Source: an uncultured Caryophanales bacterium (GTDB lineage: Bacteria; Bacillota_I; Bacilli_A; RFN20; CAG-826). From it: DNA of 9,776 bases. Position 1 is the first letter of the stretch. Each line of letters begins with the position of its first letter. Below are positions 1 to 6,257 of the stretch, piece by piece. The position numbers and the translations under genes are program-made. Where the stretch lies: NCBI GenBank assembly GCA_946622925.1, contig CAMOQM010000024.1:1-9776 (forward strand), given 5' to 3'. The notes beneath the pieces were generated by a model. It searched no databases and was not told the DNA's origin. It worked only from the letters and a program-made list of their open reading frames with translations.

Positions 1-331
1 CGGCCGGGAGTAATTCGCCGCACCACTTGTAGATGTTCGGGATCATTAAGAGTAGACCCTGGGATGCGGTATAAGTGGTCGCTAGAGACCCGCCTTGCAA
101 AGCGCCATGGACGGCCCCGGAAGCACCGGCTTCGGATTGCATTTCCATGACTTTGACGGGAGCGCCAAAGAAGTTCTTCTGTCCCTTAGAGGCGAAGACG
201 TCGACGTTTTCGGCCATCGGGGAAGAAGGGGTGATGGGGTAAATGGCGGCAACTTCGGTGAAGTTGTAGCTGCCCATCGCGGCCGCGGTGTTGCCGTCGA
301 CCGACTTAAATGATTTCTTGATTTCTGCCAT
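1..331 (-). CDS. Pyruvate:ferredoxin (flavodoxin) oxidoreductase, N-terminal part, cut by window edge
   Basis: This is the first 110 codons of a pyruvate:ferredoxin oxidoreductase, the cytoplasmic thiamine-diphosphate and iron-sulfur enzyme that splits pyruvate plus CoA into acetyl-CoA, CO2 and reduced ferredoxin. The protein starts MAEIKKSFKSVDGNTAAA. It carries the family signature YPITPSSPMAE at residues 31-41, the EMQSEAGASGAVHGALQ stretch at about 63-79 and TYTASQGLLLMIPNIYK at about 86-102, all in the pyruvate-binding N-terminal domain I. Single-chain family members are close to 1,170-1,200 residues, so about nine tenths lies outside the window. The ATG at 331 is chosen because it begins exactly where the family begins and is preceded by an AAGGAGA ribosome site. 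It has its own promoter and sits downstream of a terminator, so it is probably transcribed separately. The enzyme points to anaerobic or fermentative metabolism. Identification is secure; nifJ, por and pfor are all used as names, so none is given. Confidence 0.95.
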   Translation of the reverse strand, partial: MAEIKKSFKSVDGNTAAAMGSYNFTEVAAIYPITPSSPMAENVDVFASKGQKNFFGAPVKVMEMQSEAGASGAVHGALQGGSLATTYTASQGLLLMIPNIYKWCGELLPA

Positions 332-344
332 AAGTAACAAAAAA

Positions 345-351
345 TCTCCTT
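345..351 (-). promoter_or_regulatory. Shine-Dalgarno site of the PFOR gene
   Basis: AAGGAGA on the minus strand lies 13 bases before the ATG at 331. The spacing is on the long side but the match is the best SD in the window. It contrasts with the upstream genes, which have poor or no SD. Confidence 0.75.
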
Positions 352-354
352 AAC

Positions 355-371
355 GTTCTTAGTATAAGAAC
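355..371. repeat. Perfect 17-base inverted repeat over the PFOR -10 box (candidate operator)
   Basis: GTTCTTAGTATAAGAAC is a perfect inverted repeat with 7-base arms around a 3-base centre. It covers the whole -10 box (361-366) of the PFOR promoter. A dimeric repressor bound here would block RNA polymerase, so it is a candidate operator. It does not look like the Rex consensus (TTGTGA/TCACAA type), and no regulator gene is adjacent. As RNA it would form only a small hairpin at or before the transcript start. Confidence 0.5.
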
Positions 372-389
372 TTAAACTCACCTTTACAA
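361..389 (-). promoter_or_regulatory. Sigma-A-type promoter for the PFOR gene
   Basis: Minus strand -35 TTGTAA (384-389), a 17-base spacer, and -10 TATACT (361-366). Four and five of six bases match the consensus. Transcription would start near 354, giving a leader of about 23 bases that includes the SD. Confidence 0.65.
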
Positions 390-409
390 GATTAGGGTTA
401 TCTTTAGAT

Positions 410-433
410 AAAAGAAAATCGCCATCTGGCGAT
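410..433 (-). terminator. Rho-independent terminator after the 141-residue protein gene
   Basis: Minus strand stem ATCGCC / GGCGAT (418-423 with 428-433) closes a four-base loop and is followed by TTTTCTTT. It starts 4 bases after the TAA of the gene ending at 437 and separates it from PFOR. Confidence 0.8.
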
Positions 434-436
434 CTA

Positions 437-862
437 TTAACGGGTTTTCTTCCGTTTCTTTCTTTCGGATTCGATTAGCTTTTCTAAAATCCGTAAATCC
501 TCTTCCGATAAGGAAATGGTCGGATCGACTAGTCCTCCAACCGAGGTCATCTTCCGGTAGACGAAATCCCCAATCGAGGAATACTTAGCCACTTCCGAGT
601 TACGGACCGCTAACTTCTTGGGTTTGGCGGGTTTAGCTTTAAGGGGTTCTTCTAGATAAGCCTCCATCGCTTCCGTCAAATCGCGGATATTGATGGAAGG
701 ATCCATCCTGATCATCGGCTCGAAATAGGCAAGGGTATTGGCCAAAACGTCGGGGTAGCGGCCCATAAGACGAGATAAACCATCGAGGTCCACCACTTTC
801 CTCTTGCTACGTTTTAATGCCCCTAAAATACGTTGTACTTCGGCTTTGGTCGGCTTTTCCAT
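437..862 (-). CDS. Hypothetical basic protein, 141 residues
   Basis: I do not recognise this protein. It is soluble, with no signal peptide or membrane segment. The first 70 residues look helical (MEKPTKAEVQRILGALKRSK, then DLDGLSRLMGRYPDVLANTL) and could form a small helix-turn-helix-like or other all-alpha unit. A lysine/proline-rich linker follows at about 74-84, then a second helical part ending in a strongly basic tail (SERKKRKKTR). The tail would suit nucleic-acid or ribosome contact, but that is inference only. ATG at 862 is the only sensible start. Upstream there is either an AAGGGG site 11 bases away or a -10 box so close that the mRNA would be leaderless. The gene sits between two good terminators, so it is its own transcription unit. 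Codon use and composition resemble the neighbours, which supports a real resident gene. Confidence 0.75.
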   Translation of the reverse strand: MEKPTKAEVQRILGALKRSKRKVVDLDGLSRLMGRYPDVLANTLAYFEPMIRMDPSINIRDLTEAMEAYLEEPLKAKPAKPKKLAVRNSEVAKYSSIGDFVYRKMTSVGGLVDPTISLSEEDLRILEKLIESERKKRKKTR

Positions 863-868
863 GTTTTT

Positions 869-896
869 ATTATCCCCTTAAACGTAAATTTGTTAA
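869..896 (-). promoter_or_regulatory. Promoter of the 141-residue protein gene, probably giving a leaderless mRNA
   Basis: Minus strand -35 TTAACA (891-896), a 16-base spacer, and -10 GATAAT (869-874). Both boxes match five of six consensus bases. Only six bases (AAAAAC) lie between the -10 box and the ATG at 862, so transcription should begin at or next to the A of the start codon. The competing reading is that AAGGGG (874-879), which overlaps the -10 box, is a real SD in a transcript from an unseen promoter further upstream. Confidence 0.5.
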
Positions 897-904
897 ACCT
901 TAGA

Positions 905-938
905 TTAAGAAAAAAACCGGAACCATGATGATTCCGGT
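905..938 (-). terminator. Rho-independent terminator of the P-type ATPase gene
   Basis: Minus strand stem ACCGGAATC / GGTTCCGGT (930-938 with 916-924), nine pairs including one G-U, with loop ATCAT and then TTTTTTTCTT. It lies just after the TAA at 946 and is a textbook terminator. Confidence 0.9.
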
Positions 939-945
939 CGCTAAT

Positions 946-3546
946 TTATTTACGTTGGTTAAGGATTTCCTTTTCCTTTTCAAGGTCTTGGGCGTTCTTC
1001 TTTTCAATCCACTTATTGATAAAGCGTAAGACGAAATAATAGGTGGGGATCATAACGACCAAGAAGATGACCATGGTTAGCGTCGACCAGGCATTGAAGG
1101 TGCCATTACTAGTGACGAATAGCCTCGTAATGGCAGGGCAATTCCAAGGCTGGAAGGCTTCGTGGAGCAAGATCTTGATGTTTTCGGGGGTGAAGCTAAG
1201 CGATTCGGCTCCGATGAAGGTCCGCGGCAAGGCAAAGGCGAAGAGGGCGACGTTAAGCACGACAATGGTGACGATGACGGACTTGAAGGTGTTGAAGGGG
1301 ATACACATCGCGATGACGACGGTTAGACCACCGATCGCGGTCATGACGGAAATCATGGACTTCATGGTGTCAACGTCGATGACATTACCGGTTTGCAAGA
1401 ATACCGGCAAGATCGCAGCCATCCAAACAAGGATGCCGGAAGGTATGGCTTTAAATAAGACATTCCTACCGAACTTACCCTTAATCGGTTGTCTCGTGGG
1501 CTCAAGGGAGAGGAGGAATCCGCCGGTGCCGATGATCGCGGTTTCAAGGAGGTAGACGTTTTCTAAAGTATAGGACATCTGGCCGGCCTTGAAGGGGATA
1601 AGGGCGAAGGCTAGGGCAATGACGGCGATGGTCTTCATCAAGAAGAAGATGGAAGTGCGTTCGATGTTATTGACGACTTTCCTACCTTCGCCGACGACGG
1701 CCTTAAGGTGGGAGAAGTCATTATCTAATAAGACGACGTCGGAGCAGCTCTTGGCGGCGTCGGTGGCATTATTGAAGGTGATGGAAGCGTTGGCCCTACG
1801 CAAGGCAAGGATATCGTTAACGCCGTCACCAGTCATGGCGACTTTAAGTCCCACACCTTGCAAAGCTTCGACGAGGGCTTGCTTTTGTTCGGGGGAGACA
1901 CGGGCAAAGATAACGTAATCGTTGATGATTTCAGGGATCTTCTCGACGGGCACGCCTTCTAAGGAGATGGCCTTATCGGCGTTTTTGACGCCTGCCATGG
2001 TGGCAATACGGGAAACGGTCACCGGGTTATCGCCGGAGATGATACGGACATCAACCCCATTTTCATAGAAGAAGGTAATGGTGTCTTTGGCAGAGGTACG
2101 GATACCATCTTCCAAAGCAACCAAACCAAGAACGTTGTCATTTTCGGTGATGGCGATGACGCGGTTACCCTTTTCGGCTTCGGATTTGGCGTAGGCTTGG
2201 GCCTCGACGCTATCTTTGGCGATATAGTCGGGGGCACCCATTAGGAACCTAACGCCCTTGTTATCGACGTAGCCGGAACACTTGGTCGCCGAGGAGAAAG
2301 GAATGATTTCCTTGGGCGATTCGGGAGATTCTGTGCCATATCTTTCCACCATGGCCTTGGAAGTCATGTTGGTGGTTTCAAAGCAACCGAGGATATGACG
2401 GATGGTAGATTCGAATTTGGGCTGAGGAACCAAAGCCAAGGTCCCCACCACTTTCATGGTGCCATCGGTCAAGGTGCCGGTTTTGTCTAAGCAGATGACG
2501 TTGACGCGGGAAAGGTTCTCCAAGGAATAAAGTTCCTGGATGAGGGTTTGTTGATGGGAGAGGCTCACGATGGAGACGGCCAAGGTAACCGAGGTGATCA
2601 AGACTAAGCCGGTCGGGATCATGCCGATGGCGAAGCTGGCGGTGGTGATGATGATCCTAGCCCAAGTGATTGGGGAGGTGAAGTCAGTGGCATCGGCAAC
2701 GCCGTCACCATTAAGGTCGAGATCGGCAAGAAGTTCGGGATGAACTTTCATCTTATAGATAAGGGTGCCGATAACGACGGCCACGACGATGAATAAGACG
2801 ACGGCCAAGGTGTTGATAATCCGGTAGATGTTGACCATCAGTTCGGATTTATGGTTCTGCAAGGATTTGACTTTGTTGGAAAGTTCGGAGGCATAGGTAT
2901 CGTCGCCAACCTTCTCGGTTTTGGCCCGGCAAGAGCCAACGAAGACGATGGAACCCGAATATAAGGTGTCCCCGGCTTTCTTTTTGACCAGGTCAGCTTC
3001 CCCGGTTAGCAAGGATTCGTCGACGGAGACTTCGCCCTCTAAGACGGTAAGGTCGACCGGGATTTGGTCGCCTTGGGAAAGGAGCAAGACGTCATCGATG
3101 ACGACGTCCCTAGCGGGAATTGAAACCTTCTCGCCATCGCGGATGGCCAAAGCTTTGGCTTCGGTGACGATACGGAGTTTCTTTAAGGTGAGTTTGGAAC
3201 GGATTCCCTGAACCGAACCGATGACGACGTTCATGACGACCGCGATCATGAAGATGAACTTGGTGACGCCGAGGTTAAGCTTAGAGATGATTTCCGCGCC
3301 TTGGGGTTGTTGTCCTAGGTAGATGATTAGGCCTAGGAACATCAAAGCGATCGCGTAAAGGACGCAGTTAAAGAAGGTAAAGGCGTTCTCGGCGATGATC
3401 CGTCCATAGGATTTCTCGATGGAAGAGGAGGAGACGTTAACCGCCCCTTCGGAAATGCGCTGGGCGACTTGTTCTTTGGATAAGCCGTGCTTGGCATCGA
3501 CTTTGAAGCGGGTGATCTCACCCATGTTTTTCTTTTTCTTGCTCAT
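946..3546 (-). CDS. CtpE-like cation-transporting P-type ATPase (probable Ca2+ transporter) with EF-hand-like insert
   Basis: Membrane ATPase of 866 residues. In order: a cytoplasmic N-terminus; helices 1-2 (about 55-78, 96-118); the actuator domain with TGE at 181-183 in ESLLTGEAD; helices 3-4 (about 242-265, 297-326); the phosphorylated Asp354 in DKTGTLT; a short nucleotide-binding domain with MGAPD in place of KGAPE; ISGDNPVT; MTGDGVND at 571-578; and six C-terminal helices. The stretch after helix 4 (LIQELYSLENLSRV before CLDKTGTLT), and GEGRKVVNNIERTS after the hinge, resemble mycobacterial CtpE, a calcium-uptake ATPase, more than SERCA. Helix 4 reads PTGL (311-314) rather than PEGL. Residues 277-288 form an EF-hand/dockerin-type loop (D, N, D, D and D at positions 1, 3, 5, 9 and 12) in the outer 3-4 loop. 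No SD precedes the ATG; a -10 box lies nine bases upstream. All catalytic motifs are intact. Substrate is inferred, not shown. Confidence 0.9.
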   Translation of the reverse strand: MSKKKKNMGEITRFKVDAKHGLSKEQVAQRISEGAVNVSSSSIEKSYGRIIAENAFTFFNCVLYAIALMFLGLIIYLGQQPQGAEIISKLNLGVTKFIFMIAVVMNVVIGSVQGIRSKLTLKKLRIVTEAKALAIRDGEKVSIPARDVVIDDVLLLSQGDQIPVDLTVLEGEVSVDESLLTGEADLVKKKAGDTLYSGSIVFVGSCRAKTEKVGDDTYASELSNKVKSLQNHKSELMVNIYRIINTLAVVLFIVVAVVIGTLIYKMKVHPELLADLDLNGDGVADATDFTSPITWARIIITTASFAIGMIPTGLVLITSVTLAVSIVSLSHQQTLIQELYSLENLSRVNVICLDKTGTLTDGTMKVVGTLALVPQPKFESTIRHILGCFETTNMTSKAMVERYGTESPESPKEIIPFSSATKCSGYVDNKGVRFLMGAPDYIAKDSVEAQAYAKSEAEKGNRVIAITENDNVLGLVALEDGIRTSAKDTITFFYENGVDVRIISGDNPVTVSRIATMAGVKNADKAISLEGVPVEKIPEIINDYVIFARVSPEQKQALVEALQGVGLKVAMTGDGVNDILALRRANASITFNNATDAAKSCSDVVLLDNDFSHLKAVVGEGRKVVNNIERTSIFFLMKTIAVIALAFALIPFKAGQMSYTLENVYLLETAIIGTGGFLLSLEPTRQPIKGKFGRNVLFKAIPSGILVWMAAILPVFLQTGNVIDVDTMKSMISVMTAIGGLTVVIAMCIPFNTFKSVIVTIVVLNVALFAFALPRTFIGAESLSFTPENIKILLHEAFQPWNCPAITRLFVTSNGTFNAWSTLTMVIFLVVMIPTYYFVLRFINKWIEKKNAQDLEKEKEILNQRK

Positions 3547-3555
3547 AACGAGGCG

Positions 3556-3564
3556 AGTATACCA
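3556..3564 (-). promoter_or_regulatory. Extended -10 promoter of the P-type ATPase gene, near-leaderless
   Basis: Minus strand TGGTATACT is an extended -10 element (TGn plus TATACT, five of six). The ATG at 3546 follows after nine bases (CGCCTCGTT), so the expected start point leaves about three untranslated bases. A 17-base spacer would put -35 at TTTTAA (3579-3584), a poor match inside the palindrome at 3574-3587, so promoter strength would rest on the extended -10. Confidence 0.55.
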
Positions 3565-3573
3565 CCTAAAAAG

Positions 3574-3605
3574 ACCTTTTAAAAGGTTTCTCTATACTTA
3601 TAGAG
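3574..3605 (-). terminator. Two back-to-back palindromes: possible weak terminator and/or operator
   Basis: Right after the stop of the membrane protein gene, the minus strand has CTCTATAAGTATAGAG (3590-3605, perfect 7-base arms) and then ACCTTTTAAAAGGT (3574-3587, perfect), followed by CTTTTT. Together they could end the phospholipase transcript, but the stems are AT-rich and would be weak. The second palindrome also overlaps the -35 region of the ATPase promoter and resembles one at 6613-6626, so a regulator-binding role is an alternative. Confidence 0.45.
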
Positions 3606-3608
3606 GAA

Positions 3609-3980
3609 TTATTGGGCAGGTTGGAAAGAAGAAAGGACCAAACTAGCGAAAAGGGAAACGAATAACGCGGATGAGAAATACCAATCGTAGAAAAGGAAGG
3701 AAACGGCGGCCCCGATGATGGCAATAATATAGATAATGGTGAATTGGAAGGTCATACCTTTATCTTTTTGGGCTTCGCCAACCCCACGGGAAATAAGAAT
3801 AAGCAAAACGAAGACGAAGAAGGCAAATCTAAAGCCATAGCCTAAAGCCGCCTTGATCGGACTTTCCGCCAAAGCAAAATCGCCGGCGATAAGGGTTCTT
3901 ATTTCAACAAAGCCCAAAGCCAAGGAAATAAGCATGGCGATAAGGAGGAAGAAATAGAAGAAAACCTTACGGACTTTCAT
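3609..3980 (-). CDS. Small integral membrane protein, 123 residues, coupled to the phospholipase gene
   Basis: I do not recognise a family. The sequence predicts four membrane helices at about 5-25, 44-65, 78-95 and 98-118, with short connecting loops. The only substantial hydrophilic stretch is RGVGEAQKDKG at about 65-75, between helices 2 and 3, which would be cytoplasmic if both ends are inside. There are few charged residues within the helices and no catalytic motif. The ATG overlaps the stop codon of the phospholipase gene by one base (TAATG), so the two are almost surely co-transcribed and translationally coupled. It could be a partner, anchor or immunity-type protein for the secreted lipase, but only the gene arrangement supports that. 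The start MKVRKVFFYFF gives a positive-inside first helix. Confidence 0.8.
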   Translation of the reverse strand: MKVRKVFFYFFLLIAMLISLALGFVEIRTLIAGDFALAESPIKAALGYGFRFAFFVFVLLILISRGVGEAQKDKGMTFQFTIIYIIAIIGAAVSFLFYDWYFSSALFVSLFASLVLSSFQPAQ

Positions 3981-4888
3981 TATTTGTTACCTCCAAAGAA
4001 AGCTTTCATCGAGGCGGAATCGACAAAGTCATAGAGCACGATGTTCCTATCGTTATATTTGCTAATGTTTTCATCGATCCAAGGATTGATCGAATTAGCG
4101 ATGCTAGGAGCATAGCTAGGTGGGAAGGAAGAAGGGTTATAGCCCGAAAGGAAATTGATCTTAAGGGCGTGACCCGCTTTTTCAAAGCAATTGATGACGG
4201 CCGCCTTCTTGCTATCGGAGTCGGTCTTATATTGGTCTTGGACGTAGATATCGTTAGGCAAAGTGAAGGTCGAGTTATCGTCCCAGCCATTATAGGCGGG
4301 GATGCCGATGGTAGACCCAGAATACCTAGAAAGGATAAAGGCCCGGCCCCTAGCAAGCCCTACCGAAGAAGGGATATTGGTGGCTTTTGACCATTTATCA
4401 CTCAAGCATGCTTTGATGGCTTCATCAAAACTTTTGGAAGATCCGCTAGAAGCACTTTCCTCTTTAATGGAAACAAGGAGGAATTCGCTAGGATGGGCGG
4501 CCAGAAATTTATCGACGTCATTAACGATGTTTTGGAAATTGGTGCGTTGGTCGACGATGCCATGGACCGCGCGGAGATTATCGTTAGCTAATTTCAAACG
4601 GATATCGAGGAACCTAACCCCGACGTTAAGTTGGTCGGTCAAGCTTAAGGTTTGGCAAGCCCCGGCCAAATCGCCGATGGAGTATAAAGCCATGGTGTCA
4701 TGGCTGCCTGGCATGGCTAGATTCCTTAAAGAGGTGGAATCGGCAACCCCCTTCATCCATTCGGCATAGATGGGGGAGGCATTTTGCCCTAAAGGCCCAT
4801 AATTAGCCCCGGCAAAACCTAAATACGCGCTGGCGCCGACTAAAACCGAGGCGCTAGCGACCATAAAGATCTTAATTGTTTTTTCCAT
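3980..4888 (-). CDS. Secreted phosphatidylinositol-specific phospholipase C-like protein (PI-PLC X domain)
   Basis: Exported TIM-barrel phosphodiesterase of the bacterial PI-PLC group, which cleaves phosphatidylinositol (and in some members GPI anchors) to a cyclic inositol phosphate and diacylglycerol. The 302-residue product starts with a signal peptide or anchor (residues 1-28, MEKTIKIF then a hydrophobic run); there is no lipobox. Catalytic positions known from the Bacillus cereus enzyme are all present: His63-Asp64 in MPGSHD, Arg97 in RFLDIRLKL, His109 in AVHG, and an Asp at 287 in VLYDFVD. Length matches the family (about 300). The start is the ATG at 4888; a TTG two codons upstream would place the start inside the promoter. 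There is no SD, and a consensus -10 box lies six bases before the ATG. It overlaps the next gene by one base. Whether the lipid is phosphatidylinositol is inferred from the family. Confidence 0.88.
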   Translation of the reverse strand: MEKTIKIFMVASASVLVGASAYLGFAGANYGPLGQNASPIYAEWMKGVADSTSLRNLAMPGSHDTMALYSIGDLAGACQTLSLTDQLNVGVRFLDIRLKLANDNLRAVHGIVDQRTNFQNIVNDVDKFLAAHPSEFLLVSIKEESASSGSSKSFDEAIKACLSDKWSKATNIPSSVGLARGRAFILSRYSGSTIGIPAYNGWDDNSTFTLPNDIYVQDQYKTDSDSKKAAVINCFEKAGHALKINFLSGYNPSSFPPSYAPSIANSINPWIDENISKYNDRNIVLYDFVDSASMKAFFGGNK

Positions 4889-4894
4889 GGTCAA

Positions 4895-4923
4895 ATTATA
4901 GGTTTTAATTTGGGCCTAGTTAA
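4895..4923 (-). promoter_or_regulatory. Promoter of the phospholipase unit, predicted leaderless
   Basis: Minus strand -35 TTAACT (4918-4923, four of six), a 17-base spacer, and a perfect -10 TATAAT (4895-4900). The six bases TTGACC separate the -10 box from the ATG at 4888, so +1 should fall on the A of the start codon. The gap to the antiporter stop at 4931 is short and holds no clear terminator, so some read-through from that unit is possible. Confidence 0.65.
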
Positions 4924-4930
4924 GCACTTT

Positions 4931-6256
4931 TTAGCCCTTGGCCTTTGGGGTGTCTTCGTTAGGAGGAGTAACCGTAATGGCCCCAGCTTTGGTAAGGGCC
5001 CATTTGCTAACAAAGGGTCCGATCAGTTCATAGATTAAGGTCGAGGTTAAGACAATGGCGATGATTAAGGCCCCCACTTTCGCGGTCGCGGGATTAGCGG
5101 AGAAAAGCGCCGAGGCGTTAGTGGCTAAACCAATGGCCACACCGGCTTGGGGGATAAGGGCAAAACCTAGATATTTCCTAACGTTAGGTTCGGCTTTGGA
5201 GATGACCGCTCCGCTAAAGGCACCCAGCCACTTGCCAACCACCCTGGAGACGAGATACAAGGAAGCCACGATGACCACGGTCAAAACCGCATCGGAAGCA
5301 AATATCGTTAAATCCAAAGAGGCGCCCGAGATGATGAAGAAGACCATATAAATCGGGGAAGTGAACCTATCGAGCAAATCCAAGGTCTTGTTGTTATATT
5401 CTTTGGCGAAGTTGGTGTAAATCGCCCCACTTACCATGCACATTAGCAAGGAAGATAGTTCGAATCCGCCAAGTTGTTCTAATTGGAATAGCTTATATAG
5501 GCCAATTGAGGCGAAGACGGTGACGATGCAAAGGACGAGTCGGTTATTCCTAGACTGGAAGAAACGGTTTAAGAAAGTCACGATGACTCCGATAACCGCC
5601 CCAATACCTAGGGACAAAGCGATTTCGATTAAGGGTTTGCCAATGGTTAAATAAGCCGAAACCTCTTGGCCTAGCGATAAGCCTTTGGCCATTTGAAATA
5701 AGATGGCGAAAAGAATCAAGGCCACGGCGTCATCAAGAGCCACGACGGGGAGTAAGGTATTAACGAAATTCCCTTTGGCGTTATATTGCTTGATGACCAT
5801 TAAGGTGGCCGCCGGGGCGGTCGCCGAAGCAATCGCGCCTAAGGTAAGCACTAAGGACCATGGCACCGTATCGGGAACGATGAAATGGGCAATCATTAAG
5901 GCCAAGATGACTAATAATGAGGCTTCTAGGGCTTCTAAAACGGTGATTATAAGGACTCTTTTACCGACGCTTTTAAGTAAAGAGGCCTTAAATGAGGTGC
6001 CGATAGAAAAGGCAATGAAGCCTAAAGCCACCGAAGATACCCAGCTAATCTGCTGGATATATTGGAAAATAATGCCGTCTTTTATGCCTTCATAGGAGAA
6101 GTTATTGAAGAACAATCCAAAAAGGAAAGGACCCATGATGATACCAGTTAAGATGTAACCGGTGACATTGGGGAGTTTTAGCTTCTTCATTAAGCGGGTG
6201 GAAAGAAGTCCCGCGAGCAAAAGCACCGCGATATAAAGATAGATGGGGAAATACAT
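4931..6256 (-). CDS. Cation/proton antiporter, CPA superfamily (Na+/H+ exchanger fold, PF00999-like)
   Basis: Membrane protein of 441 residues with about 12-13 hydrophobic helices from residue 5 to 420, the usual size of a bacterial transporter without the C-terminal KTN/TrkA domain found in Kef proteins. It should exchange Na+ or K+ for H+ across the plasma membrane. Diagnostic spots are LPNVTGYILTGIIMGP at 28-43, the unwound-helix motif ATAPAATL at 145-152, and the ion-binding pair Asp175-Asp176 in VVALDDAVAL. A DD pair is typical of electrogenic CPA2 exchangers, whereas CPA1 members carry ND. GASLDL (311-316) and LGFALIPQAGVAIGLA (363-378) also fit. The tail after 421 is short and hydrophilic. 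The start at 6256 lies one base after the stop of the upstream small gene, with AAGG 11 bases before the ATG, so the two are coupled. Ion preference cannot be read from the sequence. Confidence 0.9.
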   Translation of the reverse strand: MYFPIYLYIAVLLLAGLLSTRLMKKLKLPNVTGYILTGIIMGPFLFGLFFNNFSYEGIKDGIIFQYIQQISWVSSVALGFIAFSIGTSFKASLLKSVGKRVLIITVLEALEASLLVILALMIAHFIVPDTVPWSLVLTLGAIASATAPAATLMVIKQYNAKGNFVNTLLPVVALDDAVALILFAILFQMAKGLSLGQEVSAYLTIGKPLIEIALSLGIGAVIGVIVTFLNRFFQSRNNRLVLCIVTVFASIGLYKLFQLEQLGGFELSSLLMCMVSGAIYTNFAKEYNNKTLDLLDRFTSPIYMVFFIISGASLDLTIFASDAVLTVVIVASLYLVSRVVGKWLGAFSGAVISKAEPNVRKYLGFALIPQAGVAIGLATNASALFSANPATAKVGALIIAIVLTSTLIYELIGPFVSKWALTKAGAITVTPPNEDTPKAKG

Positions 6257-6257
6257 A

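Noticed and set aside
82..381. Minus-strand 99-codon frame at the PFOR start
   Set aside because: It is the shifted frame of the clear PFOR N-terminus; its Pro/Ser/Arg-rich product resembles nothing.
1043..1555. Long plus-strand reading frames opposite the P-type ATPase, phospholipase, antiporter and aminotransferase genes
   Set aside because: They are shadows of well-supported minus-strand genes, lack ribosome sites and read as low-complexity, unlikely proteins.
4889..4894. TTG start two codons upstream for the phospholipase
   Set aside because: It lies directly against the TATAAT box, where transcription would not yet have begun, and the ATG at 4888 begins a normal signal peptide.
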